The position numbers and the translations under genes are program-made. The notes under the pieces are model-generated. The model saw nothing but the letters and a program-made list of their open reading frames with translations, did no database searches and was not told the origin of the DNA. Positions 1 to 8,640 of a stretch of 64,000 bases of DNA are shown here, piece after piece. Origin of the DNA: BJGV01 sp964194745 (lineage in GTDB: Bacteria > Pseudomonadota > Gammaproteobacteria > Burkholderiales > Nitrosomonadaceae); contig OZ252054.1 of the NCBI GenBank assembly GCA_965248035.1, forward strand, positions 1,240,001 through 1,304,000, in the 5' to 3' direction. The stretch's first letter is position 1. The number at the start of each line of letters is the position of its first letter.

Positions 1-15
1 GGGAATTAGTGTCAT
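1..15 (-). CDS. Start of a gene running off the left edge (possible paralogue of the 2999-3397 gene)
   Basis: Only five codons are in the window (MTLIP, ATG at 13-15 on the minus strand). The call rests on the upstream DNA. Positions about 25-80 closely resemble positions about 3410-3465, which lie directly upstream of the phage-like small gene at 2999-3397. That gene starts MTVVV with the same spacing. The inference is that a second copy of that gene starts here. The neighbouring window would decide it. Confidence 0.3.
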
Positions 16-148
16 TACTTTTATGCTTACGTTTAGATATATTATTATAGCATAAATATGACATTAGCATATTATCTACTCCGGCTGAGTCGACGCTGCA
101 TGGCTTGCTCGGCACGGTATGCTGCCTCCAGTTCAGACAGTACGTTAG

Positions 149-532
149 CTATGATAAAGCGGGCTTGCCCTCGATTTGAAGTTTTCTTGTCTCAGGAGCA
201 AGCGAGTCCAGCGGTTTATGTTCACCTTTAATTCGATCAACCTTCTTTCGGCTGACATTTAGTTCACTTGTAATTCTATTTTTTACTTTAGTGGGGCAAT
301 GGTGCTTGGTACGTTTCGCTCCAATTTCTTCGCTGTGCAAGGTAATCTGCTTCACGACTTCTCTTATTTCTTCATAAACGCGCTTCACGTCAGGTTTTGT
401 TGGTAATGTTTTTTGTAACTGTCCTTTTAACCTAGTCATCCATATCGCAGGAATTTTCTTGTTGCCATTCAGTGCCAGTAATTCTTTAGCAAAAGAATCT
501 ATAAGCTCAAACGCATTATTGTCGGTGTCCAT
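149..532 (-). CDS. Hypothetical protein, 127 aa, charged
   Basis: A GGAGG Shine-Dalgarno lies about 7 nt before the ATG, so the gene is probably real. The protein is basic and charged and I recognise no family. The stretch NRITSELNVSRKKVDRI (about residues 85-101) could be a helix-turn-helix. After the stop, another frame on the same strand stays open with a coil-like tail (ELEAAYRAEQAMQRR, down to about position 76). The C-terminus may therefore have been lost by a one-base frameshift. It lies between two copies of the AT-rich segment described at the left edge. Confidence 0.5.
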   Translation of the reverse strand: MDTDNNAFELIDSFAKELLALNGNKKIPAIWMTRLKGQLQKTLPTKPDVKRVYEEIREVVKQITLHSEEIGAKRTKHHCPTKVKNRITSELNVSRKKVDRIKGEHKPLDSLAPETRKLQIEGKPALS

Positions 533-748
533 GATTCCCTCCTACCCGGAAATTTCTGGTTCATAGATTCCACCACGCTGACAGCATGCTCTTCACTCAG
601 GTGCAAGTAAAACTTTAGCATTTTACCACATATTGTATGACTTATGTAATATTTCTACCGAATATTGTATATAGACACATATGGATAATAAGAAGGTAAC
701 AACTATACGTGGACAGAAGACCGAGGACAGGTAGATACTTTTCTGAAT

Positions 749-772
749 GTCTGCTTTGTGCCAAAAGCGGAC
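749..772. repeat. Palindromic hairpin repeat, GTCTGCTTT...AAAGCGGAC
   Basis: An inverted repeat with 9-nt arms and a short loop. Close relatives occur at 3475-3499, 3891-3913 and 18406-18429. More degenerate ones occur at about 2178, 5374, 6792 and 16778. This copy and the one at 3891 are followed by the same intergenic sequence, which leads into the two copies of the lipoprotein gene. Confidence 0.75.
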
Positions 773-866
773 GTTGAATTGCCTCCCTAACCTACATACA
801 CTATCCTAAGCCTGCGAACTACTAGATATCCATTAAGGTTGTATATATTTTACTCAGAGAATCATT

Positions 867-2111
867 TTGAAGTTAATACGGCTATTCATCATGGTTTGTT
901 GCATAACCTTTCTAAGCGGATGTTCCAGATCTGGCGATGCCCTTCTCTGTCAAATCGAAGGCAAACCGTTCCAAGGAATATTTCCTCTGGTAAAAGATTC
1001 TGCTAAAATGACAAAAGTGCTGATGGTGCATGGTGTGGCTAAGCACGAACCGGGTTACTCGACTCAACTCCTGTAAGGGTTAGCAAATAAAATGGGGCTT
1101 AATCAGATCAGCGAAATCACAAAAAATATCACCCTGACTGATTCACTCAATTCCACTAAAAAACTTGGCAATCTCAGAATCAGACAATTATCCAATGAGG
1201 ATAAAGATCATAAGCTAGTATTTTACGAATTGACCTGGTCAGAAATAAATAACGGTCGGAAGAAAATACTAGCTTACGATATGTCAGGTGACTATGCTTT
1301 TCATCGAGCTCTCGTAAACGAGAAGATAAAAATTATTACTAATGATTTCATTCCTGATCAGATGCTTTATGTGGGAGACACTCGCGAAGACATACTCATT
1401 TCTTTTTCACAGGCATTTTGCTGGATGGTGGCTAAAACATGGGATGACTTGCCAGCAACCGCAAATCAGGGATGTGGTGTAGCAGAATTACTATCTGCGC
1501 ATGTAAGTATGAAAAAAGATCATTATGCGTTTATAACGCATAGCCTTGGCAGCAGAATAATTATTGATGGGTTACAGCGTATTGCTAGAATGTTTGGTGA
1601 CAAGGATAACGAAAGGAGGAAGAAGGTGGATGAGTACGATACGATTATATCCGACAAATTTGTACTAGCATTTAAAGAATTGCGTGTTCCTATTTTTATG
1701 CTTGCCAATCAACTGCCAATGTTTCAGCTTACTCGAGAAGCACCTGAAATTACAGGGCAATATGATGCTTATTGCCGTACAGAGGGTGAGCATTACTAAT
1801 CACGTACACTTAGTGATATCGACAGCATTGCTTTTAATGATCCCAATGACATACTTAGTTATACAATAACCGAAGAATTTATGGACCAGTATTTAGACTC
1901 AAGACTTTGTATTGACACGACTAATATTAATATCCATGTAGCCGATGTTATTGGGGTATTTGGCATAGATTATGCTAATCCAATGGATGCGCACAATGCA
2001 TATGAAACTGACGAGCGTGTTATTGCTATGATAGCTAATGGAATAGGCAATAAAGATACATCACCGATTGTTACCGAAAGTTGCCGAACTCTGATGACCA
2101 CAGCTAACTAA
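867..2111 (+). pseudogene. Decayed paralogue of the alpha/beta-hydrolase-like lipoprotein
   Basis: Reading one frame from a TTG at 867 gives a product alignable along its length to the intact gene at 4048-5310. It is interrupted by in-frame TAA codons at 1074-1076 and 1797-1799. The first replaces the CAA (Gln) of the paralogue, a C-to-T change. About 20 residues after the lipid cysteine are also missing. Conserved pieces remain: a GC lipobox, MVHGV, HSLGSR and FMLANQLP. Because everything else is open, decay looks recent. Readthrough or a short secreted fragment cannot be excluded from sequence. Confidence 0.85.
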
Positions 2112-2164
2112 GGATTTGTCTGTGAATCACTTGAGCATCTCGCACCTTCACTTAATTCAAACGT

Positions 2165-2375
2165 TGATTTTCTGAACATCCGCTTTGGGTCGAAAGCAGC
2201 CATTCGCAGATTTTCGTTCTAGAAAATCTTTTTCACCAAAATAGAAAGAGCTTTTTTACAAATAACGTCAAGGTAGGTTTATGGAGTACCTCTAACAAGG
2301 GGAGACGGGCATGACCAATACTAGTGGCACCTGGCCACTAATATAACTTTGTCATGGGACACTGGAGGGACACTA
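2165..2375 (+). repeat. Dispersed repeat copy A with direct-repeat doublet
   Basis: It starts with a degenerate CATCCGCTTT/AAAGCAG hairpin, passes through the TTTTTCACCAAAAT block, and ends at GGGACAC repeated at 2356-2362 and 2367-2373. The last about 60 bp match the reverse complement of 62.88-62.94 kb very well. It fills the gap between the pseudogene and the adhesin-like gene. I see no coding sequence in it. Confidence 0.65.
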
Positions 2376-2535
2376 ATCCATAGTAATATTCATAAATACA
2401 GTATTTGTATGTTGATATATTTGTCAGATTCTCTAGCCATTACCCCCATCTGCCGAATGTACAGCATCCTTTCAATTCGGGATATCATCGAGGAATTATC
2501 GATACGGTATCTGTAAGCAAATAAGGGGATTTGTA

Positions 2536-2949
2536 ATGCATAAAGCTATTTTGATGATGCTACTGGCTGTAATTAGCAGTTGTGCAGCTTATCGTGAAAT
2601 TCCCAATGCTTCGGTGTGGTTTGAGATTGGTGTTAACGACGATATTGGAACTACCTTCTACGTTGATCCCACATCTATTCGCAAGTCAGGTGATAAGTCA
2701 AAAATGTGGAGTCTATATAACTACAGTAGCGTGAGAGACACTCTTGGAGTTTGGAGTTTATCGTCAATAGCATTGAATGAGTACGATTGTAAGAAAGACA
2801 AGGTGATTATGCGTTTTCTATCTGTCCACTCTGGAAATATGGGGAGAGGTGAAGTAGCTCTAATCAACATGAATATTGATGCTAGTGAAATCCATATCCC
2901 ACCTGGGAGCATAAGTAAAATTTCATTTAAATTAGCCTGTGGAAAGTGA
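2536..2949 (+). CDS. Small lipoprotein resembling the surface-adhesin E family
   Basis: 137 aa. The N-terminus is a hydrophobic signal ending in ISSC, a plausible lipobox (Cys17). The body has the pattern YVDPTSIRKSG...MWSLYNYSS...EYDC, which I associate with the surface-adhesin protein E family (small periplasmic or outer-surface proteins with paired cysteines). An AGGGG Shine-Dalgarno precedes the ATG. Its target is unknown. It is a single gene between two repeat-rich gaps, with no evident operon partner. Confidence 0.65.
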   Translation: MHKAILMMLLAVISSCAAYREIPNASVWFEIGVNDDIGTTFYVDPTSIRKSGDKSKMWSLYNYSSVRDTLGVWSLSSIALNEYDCKKDKVIMRFLSVHSGNMGRGEVALINMNIDASEIHIPPGSISKISFKLACGK

Positions 2950-2998
2950 CAGGTGGATGAAAAATGAAACTACTAACGTGCTGGCTTAGTGTTGCTAA

Positions 2999-3397
2999 CT
3001 ACTCTTTAGCTATCTGATCCAGTAGCTCACCAGCAGTAATGTCTAATGCCTCGGACATAGTTACAGCACCAACGACATTGATATTTAACTTATGTCCACC
3101 CCATTGGCCAGGAAATTCTCTTTCAGCCCTTCATCTTGCATGAGCCAGCATTTCGCGCGCCCGCCCGAGTACAACCTGAGAGGTTCCTTCATTAATCGCT
3201 TCTATTTCCTTTCCCCAATACTCTATCCTTGCTAAAGCACCAGACATACGTGCGTCTATCCATTCTGGATCACTTAATAGCTGTTTACTTATTGCCTGCT
3301 GAGTAACGTCATAGGACTTGCCTATATCTGAAATTTTATCGCTAGCAGCTACACGATTTAGTATCTCTTTTTTATGTAGTACTACAACGACTGTCAT
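2999..3397 (-). pseudogene. Phage-like small HTH protein with an in-frame TGA
   Basis: From the ATG at 3397 the protein has an HTH-like segment (KISDIGKSYDVTQQAISKQL, about residues 20-39). It then reads to AREMLAHAR and a TGA at 3131-3133. The same frame continues open for 43 codons (RAEREFPGQWGGHKLNINVV...) to a TAG at 2999. The REFPGQWG motif is familiar from small phage or terminase-like proteins, where a Trp often stands at the TGA position. TGG to TGA is therefore the simplest explanation. The role is unknown; DNA binding is inferred only from the HTH. Confidence 0.65.
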
Positions 3398-3474
3398 AAT
3401 TTATCCATGTACTGTTTATAGAGCTATGATAATAGCATATATATGACATAAGCACATTATTCTAATTAGTTGAG

Positions 3475-3499
3475 TTTCTGCTTTGTGTCAAAAGCGGTC
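3475..3499. repeat. Hairpin repeat overlapping a gene end
   Basis: This is the same palindrome as at 749-772 (TTCTGCTTT...AAAGCGGTC). Its right arm touches the stop codon of the gene at 3498-3806. The following ATTCACCAAAAT block forms the last codons of that gene, so the repeat may have supplied the C-terminus. Confidence 0.6.
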
Positions 3500-3806
3500 A
3501 TTCACCAAAATATGGCTCTCCATTTGCCCAGTATAGATCATACTTTTTCTCTAATCTTTTTAGATCAGATTCTATGTCCGATGCAATATTTATTGCTTGA
3601 AGCGTATCAACACCATATATTTCTTGTGACTCATCACTTAGACCTTCGAATTCAAGATGGCATCCTGCAACAATTCCGTCGATGGGAAAATTCACTGTAC
3701 CTTCCTCGACAATATACGGAATACCAATACGAACAACTAACTCTTTTCTGTCATCACCACCTTTAGAAGAATAGAGCAATCTTCTTTCTGCTATAAACTT
3801 TTTCAT
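3498..3806 (-). CDS. Small hypothetical protein (DUF6968-like)
   Basis: 102 aa, with no signal peptide. The pattern (MKKFIAERRL, VVRIGIPYIVEEG, CHLEFEGL, YGVDTLQAINIASDI) resembles small uncharacterised proteins of the DUF6968 type. I am not certain of that assignment. The last residues, including YFGE, are encoded by sequence related to the dispersed repeat. No operon partner is visible. Confidence 0.5.
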   Translation of the reverse strand: MKKFIAERRLLYSSKGGDDRKELVVRIGIPYIVEEGTVNFPIDGIVAGCHLEFEGLSDESQEIYGVDTLQAINIASDIESDLKRLEKKYDLYWANGEPYFGE

Positions 3807-3890
3807 TTCTTATATATATGTTCCATACAGAATATGTATGTATAACGGAATACTGAGATGGAATACTGAGGTTAGATGATGTCTTTGAAT

Positions 3891-3913
3891 GTCTGCTTTG
3901 TGCCAAAAGTGTA
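3891..3913. repeat. Hairpin repeat upstream of the intact lipoprotein gene
   Basis: GTCTGCTTT followed by an imperfect AAAGTGTAC arm. The flanking about 45 bp are nearly identical to those after the hairpin at 749-772. The hairpin, the leader and the gene were therefore duplicated as a block. Confidence 0.65.
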
Positions 3914-4047
3914 CGTTAAATTGCCTCCCTAACCTACATACACTATCATTGTTGGAAAAAGCGCCAATAATAACCAAAATACAAAACTAAGCCTGTGAAC
4001 TACTAGATCCCTATAACGATTAAATATATTTTACTGGGAGAATCATT

Positions 4048-5310
4048 TTGAAGTTAATACGTCTATTCATCCTAGTTTGTTGCATAACCCTACTAAACGG
4101 ATGTGCCAGTATTAGCAAAGGCATCGCTCAAGCGATACTTGAACAAAAGAAAGAAGATACCCGCCTCTGTCAAATCATTGGCCAACCATTTCAAGGAATA
4201 TTTACTCTGGTAAAAGACACTACTAGTACGACAAAAGTGCTGATGGTGCATGGCGTGGGTAAACACACACCAGGTTACTCGACTCAGCTCCTGCAAGGGC
4301 TATCAACTGATATGGCACTAAATCATATCAGCAAAGTCACAAAAAGAATCGACTTGATTGAACCGTTCGAGGCTACTAAAAAACTTGGCAAACTCAGAAT
4401 CACCCGATTAACCAATGATGATAAAAGTCATGGGCTGTTATTTTACGAATTGACCTGGTCAGAAATAACTGATCATGAAAAGGAAGTACTAGCCTATGAT
4501 ATGTCGGGTGAACATTCTTTTCGTCGAACTGCCATAAACGACGCGTTAAAGCAATTTGCTAATGATACTATTCCGGACCAGATGATTTATCTGGGGCACG
4601 ATAAGGAGGACATACTTCTTTCTTTCTCGAAGGCATTTTGCTGGATGATTTCTGCAACAGAGTGGGATGACTTGCCCGAAACCTCAAAGCTGGCATGTAT
4701 GCCATCAAAACTTTCAATTGAAAATATGCGAAATGATCATTATGTAATCATTTCTCATAGCCTTGGCAGCAGAATAGCCATTGATGGTTTACAGCGTATG
4801 GCTAGATTGTTTGGTGACAAGCAAAACGAAAGAAGGAAGGCGTGGGGTCTTGCCGACAAATTTGTTCAAGCATTTAAAGAAAAACATATTCCTATTTTTA
4901 TGCTTGCTAATCAACTGCCGTTGTTTCAGCTTGGCCAGAATTTACCTAAAATTACAGGTCAACAGGACGCTTATTGCCGTGCAGATGGCGAGCATTACAA
5001 TTCGCGTATGCTCAGTGAACTCGACATCATCGCCTTCAGTGATCCCAATGACATGCTTAGTTATTCGATACCTCCTGGATTTACTAGCCGCTATATAGAG
5101 TCAAGACTATGCGCTAAAACGACCAATATTAATATCAATGTGGCTGAAGTTATCGATATATTTGGCATAGAGATAGCCAGTCCGCTTACAGCGCACAATG
5201 GCTATAAAACTGACGAGCGTGTTATTGCTTTGATAGCTGATGGAGTAGGCAATGAAAATACATCACCGATCGTTAACGAGCGCTGTACAACTCTAATAAC
5301 TACAGACTAA
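4048..5310 (+). CDS. Alpha/beta-hydrolase-like lipoprotein
   Basis: 420 aa, starting at TTG with a GGGAG Shine-Dalgarno about 9 nt upstream; the decayed paralogue has the same TTG. The signal peptide ends in LLNGC, a lipobox, so the protein is probably membrane-anchored. VLMVHGVGKHTPGY (about residues 70-83) looks like the oxyanion strand and loop. ISHSLGSR (about residues 232-239) looks like a nucleophile elbow with Ser in SHSLG. Together these suggest a serine hydrolase or lipase fold. The substrate is unknown. A further-decayed copy lies at 867-2111. Confidence 0.65.
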   Translation: MKLIRLFILVCCITLLNGCASISKGIAQAILEQKKEDTRLCQIIGQPFQGIFTLVKDTTSTTKVLMVHGVGKHTPGYSTQLLQGLSTDMALNHISKVTKRIDLIEPFEATKKLGKLRITRLTNDDKSHGLLFYELTWSEITDHEKEVLAYDMSGEHSFRRTAINDALKQFANDTIPDQMIYLGHDKEDILLSFSKAFCWMISATEWDDLPETSKLACMPSKLSIENMRNDHYVIISHSLGSRIAIDGLQRMARLFGDKQNERRKAWGLADKFVQAFKEKHIPIFMLANQLPLFQLGQNLPKITGQQDAYCRADGEHYNSRMLSELDIIAFSDPNDMLSYSIPPGFTSRYIESRLCAKTTNININVAEVIDIFGIEIASPLTAHNGYKTDERVIALIADGVGNENTSPIVNERCTTLITTD

Positions 5311-5371
5311 GAAATCGTACGTAAATAACTTGAACATCTCGTACTTTCACTTAATTTTAATGTTAATTTTA

Positions 5372-5535
5372 AATATCCGCTTTGGATCGATTGCAGTCAG
5401 TAAAAGATTTCCCTGCTAGAAAAATCTTTTTCACCAAAATTGGAGAAAAATAAATGGGGTAGGCGCTGCCTTGATAGAAGAGTGGGATAAGTTACAGACT
5501 AGGTGTGCCTCCCTATTACCTTTAACTATATGTCG
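5372..5535 (+). repeat. Dispersed repeat copy B
   Basis: A degenerate hairpin (ATCCGCTTT) is followed by TTTTTCACCAAAATTGG, then GGGGTAGGCGCTGCC, then CAGACTAGGTGTGCC. It has the same order of blocks as the copies at 6790 and 16640. It follows the intact lipoprotein gene just as copy A follows the decayed one. No gene is seen in it. Confidence 0.65.
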
Positions 5536-5591
5536 TGAATATTTATACTCTGATTTTAAATCTTACTTGATTTGTTAGCTAAAAATACCTT

Positions 5592-6779
5592 ATGCGTTCA
5601 ATAATTATCTTGTTGGTCACATCGCTTCTTGATGGCTGCGTTGGCCCGCCGGCATTGCACAAATCGGTGCTCGGTTATGACGAGACGACCAGCCAACTGG
5701 AGCAGGAAATCCTGTTGCTCAACATCGCCCGTTTAAGCCAGGAGTCTCCAATCCACTTCACTGTGACCGGCAGCATCGCCGCCACCTTTGACTTTACCAC
5801 CAGGGGCAATTTTGGTGGCAGTATAGTGACTTCGCCGGGGAACAATGTTTTCGACTTCAGCTTGTCTACCAGTGCTTCGGAAAATCCCACCTTCAGTATC
5901 GTTCCGATTAGTGGCCAGGACTTCATAAAACGGGTCGTCACTCCCTTTCCTGAGGGCGCCTACGCAAAACTCGGCTACCAGGATCTACCTATTTCAATCA
6001 TCACGCGCTTGATGGCTAGTTCGGTCGAGATCGATGACAAAAAGGCTAACCGTGTAGGGTTCATGAGAAATGACGCTAGTCATCTTGACGAATACAAGGC
6101 GTTCCGGCGCTTCGTTTTGCACCTGGAATCACTACAGATGCAAAACCAGTTGTTCGTGAACAATCTGATTTTCGATAAGGTCATATTGGATGGCGTCAAG
6201 GAGCCGTGGGACAAAGCTCCCTCGAGCCTGGCAACAGGGGTCGATAGTGGATTGCGTTGGCGGCACAACGACGATGGCACCTATACGGTGATGAAGCGAA
6301 CGATCGGGCGGGTTCTGATCAGCAACTATGATCAGCGCATACTAACAGACGAAGAACTTAATGCTCTGAACGAGATTGCTAATCACCGGCCCGACAACTA
6401 TGTGCTGGTGGATATACGCCCGGGTCATCCGGGCGGAGAATTTTCGCTGTTCGGCGCGATCGAGCTGCGCAGCTTTTATCACATTCTCCACTTTGTGAGT
6501 AAAGGCGTCGGGGGAATCCAACAGGATTTGCAGATAACCATTACTGCAGACCCTCGAACGCACGGTAAAATCGAGTACAATCCGCGTCAGACCCTGACCA
6601 TCAATGTCTCCGATAATGCACCCTCGGACGACGTACTGCATATTCAATATAAGGGACGCTACTATTCGGTCGGCGATAGTTCGTGGGATCGGACCGCCTT
6701 CATGATCTTAAATAGCTTGTTTCAGGCCACGGTCACCGACGTATCGAATGTGGGAATCCCAATTACGATTTCAAAGTAA
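5592..6779 (+). CDS. Hypothetical lipoprotein, 395 aa
   Basis: The short signal ends in LLDGC, so it is a likely lipoprotein. The N-terminal part has a conserved-looking LLLNIARLSQESPIHFT segment (about residues 42-58), then a Gly/Ser/Thr-rich stretch to about residue 110, and a globular remainder. I recognise the general type (hypothetical proteobacterial lipoproteins with this N-terminus) but know no function. Its codons are visibly GC-richer than those of its AT-rich neighbours, which suggests separate acquisition. It stands alone between two repeat copies. Confidence 0.6.
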   Translation: MRSIIILLVTSLLDGCVGPPALHKSVLGYDETTSQLEQEILLLNIARLSQESPIHFTVTGSIAATFDFTTRGNFGGSIVTSPGNNVFDFSLSTSASENPTFSIVPISGQDFIKRVVTPFPEGAYAKLGYQDLPISIITRLMASSVEIDDKKANRVGFMRNDASHLDEYKAFRRFVLHLESLQMQNQLFVNNLIFDKVILDGVKEPWDKAPSSLATGVDSGLRWRHNDDGTYTVMKRTIGRVLISNYDQRILTDEELNALNEIANHRPDNYVLVDIRPGHPGGEFSLFGAIELRSFYHILHFVSKGVGGIQQDLQITITADPRTHGKIEYNPRQTLTINVSDNAPSDDVLHIQYKGRYYSVGDSSWDRTAFMILNSLFQATVTDVSNVGIPITISK

Positions 6780-6789
6780 CGAGTTTGGT

Positions 6790-6935
6790 TTTGTCTTTCG
6801 GGTCGAAAGCGAACATTTACAGGTTTTCTTCAAATTTTTTTCGCCGAAATTGGGGAAAGGAAAGAGGGGTAGGTACCTAGTTTATGGGGGCATAGCCTGA
6901 TCCAATACTAGGTGTACCCCCCTATTCCGATAAAT
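6790..6935 (+). repeat. Dispersed repeat copy C, on the tRNA-Arg side
   Basis: A degenerate hairpin (TCTTTCGGGTCGAAAGCG) is followed by TTTTTTTCGCCGAAATTGGG, GGGGTAGGTACC and ACTAGGTGTACCCCCC. About 60 bp further on is the GTTACCC doublet (6993-7010), and then the tRNA-Arg terminator and gene. Confidence 0.7.
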
Positions 6936-6992
6936 ACACAATCCTTCGACTTAGATTGCATGTATATTTCTTATCTAAATCCTTTGTATAAA

Positions 6993-7010
6993 GTTACCCC
7001 TGTGTTACCC
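6993..7010. repeat. Direct-repeat doublet GTTACCC x2 (att-like)
   Basis: Two GTTACCC copies spaced 11 bp apart lie 46 bp beyond the 3' end of tRNA-Arg. Similar doublets of different sequence but 11-12 bp period lie beyond three other tRNAs in this window. They resemble integrase arm-type sites, but that role is inferred. Confidence 0.55.
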
Positions 7011-7013
7011 TAA

Positions 7014-7055
7014 AAAGAACAAGGAGTTAGCATAATATCTAGCTCCTTGTTTATA
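7014..7055 (-). terminator. Rho-independent terminator of tRNA-Arg
   Basis: Read on the minus strand, AACAAGGAGCTAG pairs with CTAACTCCTTGTT and is followed by CTTTTT, directly after the tRNA CCA. Confidence 0.8.
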
Positions 7056-7132
7056 TGGCGCGTCCGGAGCGATTCGAACGCCCGACCCCTTGGTTCGAAG
7101 CCAAGTACTCTATCCAACTGAGCTACGGGCGC
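7056..7132 (-). tRNA. tRNA-Arg (TCG)
   Basis: 77 nt including an encoded CCA. The anticodon loop is CTTCGAA (anticodon TCG, reading CGA). The acceptor GCGCCCG pairs with CGGACGC apart from one mismatch. The T-loop is TTCGAAT. Confidence 0.93.
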
Positions 7133-7233
7133 CAAAGAAGATCTATCACGGCTTTAGCCACTTTCCATCTGGTAATAAGTATGCTATTTTGCCGCATTTC
7201 ATAAACAGGCGTTAGCCCACAGGAGAAAGCAAT

Positions 7234-7443
7234 ATGAATGATATTATGTCTATCAAGGGAAGTAAAATAACGGACGTTAAGCTGACGAAAGGCTTAAATG
7301 AAAAAAAAGACTCTTACGACTGTTTACAGCTTACGCTGGATGACGGGCGTGAGATAGCGTTTTCCTCTACAGACGTTGAACAAGATTCACCTTCCTGCCA
7401 TTGGCACATCCACCCTGTGGAATACACCATAATTACACCATAA
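7234..7443 (+). CDS. Small hypothetical protein, 69 aa
   Basis: An AGGAGA Shine-Dalgarno lies 7-8 nt before the ATG. The product is acidic with no signal peptide and has a beta-rich look (YDCLQLTLDDGREIAF). No family is recognised. It lies alone between tRNA-Arg and a repeat copy, so it may be cargo of a small integrated element. Confidence 0.45.
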   Translation: MNDIMSIKGSKITDVKLTKGLNEKKDSYDCLQLTLDDGREIAFSSTDVEQDSPSCHWHIHPVEYTIITP

Positions 7444-7477
7444 AATGAAAGTCCAGCTATTTGAAGATTCTGAAATC

Positions 7478-7615
7478 TGCCAAAATTAAAGTCGATGTAA
7501 GGGTATGTAGTACCTTTATATACACTCCCCACTTAATCCAATACTAACCGCACCCCCCTGTTTCTAATTTCGAAGCTATAAGGATGGGTTTCTCTCGTTT
7601 TTGCCTACACAGTAC
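7478..7615 (+). repeat. Dispersed repeat copy D, on the tRNA-Thr side
   Basis: It is nearly identical to copy F at 18570-18710: CCAAAATTAAAGTCGATG, the TATGTAGTACCTTTATATAC block, AATCCAATACTAACCGCA, and CTCTCGTTTTTGCCTA. The 5' hairpin is absent here. About 100 bp downstream is the GGTAGCAAT doublet and then tRNA-Thr. Confidence 0.7.
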
Positions 7616-7712
7616 GGATATATGTAAGGCTGGCGTTGCTACCCTAGCCCCATCTATCTTGCATATTACTATCCGTATCCATGACGGGATTTAATGCATT
7701 ATTTGCTCATAA

Positions 7713-7732
7713 GGTAGCAATAGGGTAGCAAT
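7713..7732. repeat. Direct-repeat doublet GGTAGCAAT x2 (att-like)
   Basis: Two perfect 9-mers with an 11 bp period lie 46 bp beyond the 3' end of tRNA-Thr. The second runs into ATGACAAG, which resembles the ATGACAAAG after the GTGTCCC doublet near 62.9 kb. This suggests a shared ancestral start-of-integrase region. Confidence 0.55.
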
Positions 7733-7740
7733 GACAAGAT

Positions 7741-7770
7741 GAAGACCTAGGAGGTTAAACCTAAGTCTTT
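7741..7770 (-). terminator. Hairpin downstream of tRNA-Thr
   Basis: On the minus strand AAGACTTAGG pairs with CCTAGGTCTT (one G-T pair) across a short loop. No long T run follows, so its strength is uncertain. Confidence 0.5.
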
Positions 7771-7777
7771 GTTATAA

Positions 7778-7853
7778 TGGTGCCGGCACCAAGAATCGAA
7801 CTCGGGACCTCCTGATTACAAATCAGCTGCTCTACCAACTGAGCTATGCCGGC
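7778..7853 (-). tRNA. tRNA-Thr (TGT)
   Basis: 76 nt with an encoded CCA. The anticodon loop is TTTGTAA (anticodon TGT, reading ACA). The acceptor GCCGGCA pairs perfectly with TGCCGGC. Confidence 0.95.
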
Positions 7854-7985
7854 ACAAACATAATTATAGTAACTGTGAAGAAAAGGGCAAACCAGAGAAG
7901 GAGCAATAAAAGGCACTCCGAAGTTATCTGATGTCGCGAAATGGATACTTGCTACTACTGAGAGTGGTACTCTTTTAAAACTTTT

Positions 7986-8585
7986 TCATTTCCGCATCGC
8001 TTTCTCAGAAGCTGTCAGCGCCTCAATAAATGGTGGTCTGCTGAACAGACGTTCGGCGAACTTTAACAGAGGTGCGTCTTGCTTGGGAAGCTGAATTCCA
8101 TAATAGTCGAGCCGCCACAAGAGTGGCGCAATTGTCACATCAAGCATAGAAAACTCATCACCCAACATGTATTTCTGTTTAACGAATACTGGCGCAATCA
8201 CGGTCAGATTGTCACAGATTGCTGCGCGCGCTTTATCCGCCGCTTTCGGACTGCCGTTCTCGACTGTGTCAATGTGGCAAAAAAGTTCCTGTTCAAAGCG
8301 ATGCAAGAACAATCGTGCACGAGCGCGCATTACCGGATCCGCAGGCATCAACTGCGGATGGGGAAAGCGATCATCAACATACTCGTTGATGATATTCGAT
8401 TCGTATAAAATAAGATCACGCTCAACCAGAATCGGCACTCGGCTATACGGACTCATCACTGCCAAATCTTCAGGTTTGTTGTACAGGTCGACATCAATAA
8501 TCTGGAAATCCATGCCTTTTTCGAACAGCACAATACGGCAGCGGTGGCTGAAAGGACACGTGGTAGCTGAATACAGTGTCATCAT
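7986..8585 (-). CDS. sspA: Stringent starvation protein A (glutathione S-transferase fold)
   Basis: 199 aa. The N-terminal thioredoxin-like domain has CPFSHRCRIVLFEKG and the VPILVERDLILYESNIINEYVDDRFP segment of GST folds; an all-helical GST C-terminal domain follows. SspA binds RNA polymerase and tunes transcription under nutrient stress. It lies 55 bp downstream of petC on the same strand, the usual betaproteobacterial petABC-sspA arrangement, and is probably co-transcribed. sspB, which often follows, is absent; tRNA-Thr comes next. Confidence 0.9.
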   Translation of the reverse strand: MMTLYSATTCPFSHRCRIVLFEKGMDFQIIDVDLYNKPEDLAVMSPYSRVPILVERDLILYESNIINEYVDDRFPHPQLMPADPVMRARARLFLHRFEQELFCHIDTVENGSPKAADKARAAICDNLTVIAPVFVKQKYMLGDEFSMLDVTIAPLLWRLDYYGIQLPKQDAPLLKFAERLFSRPPFIEALTASEKAMRK

Positions 8586-8640
8586 GATTTAACCTCGACA
8601 AGAGAAATTGAATTGAACACTGTTAATAGATAAGGAATTA

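Noticed and set aside
749..772. CRISPR array
   Set aside because: The hairpin repeats are kilobases apart with no regular spacers, and no cas genes are present.
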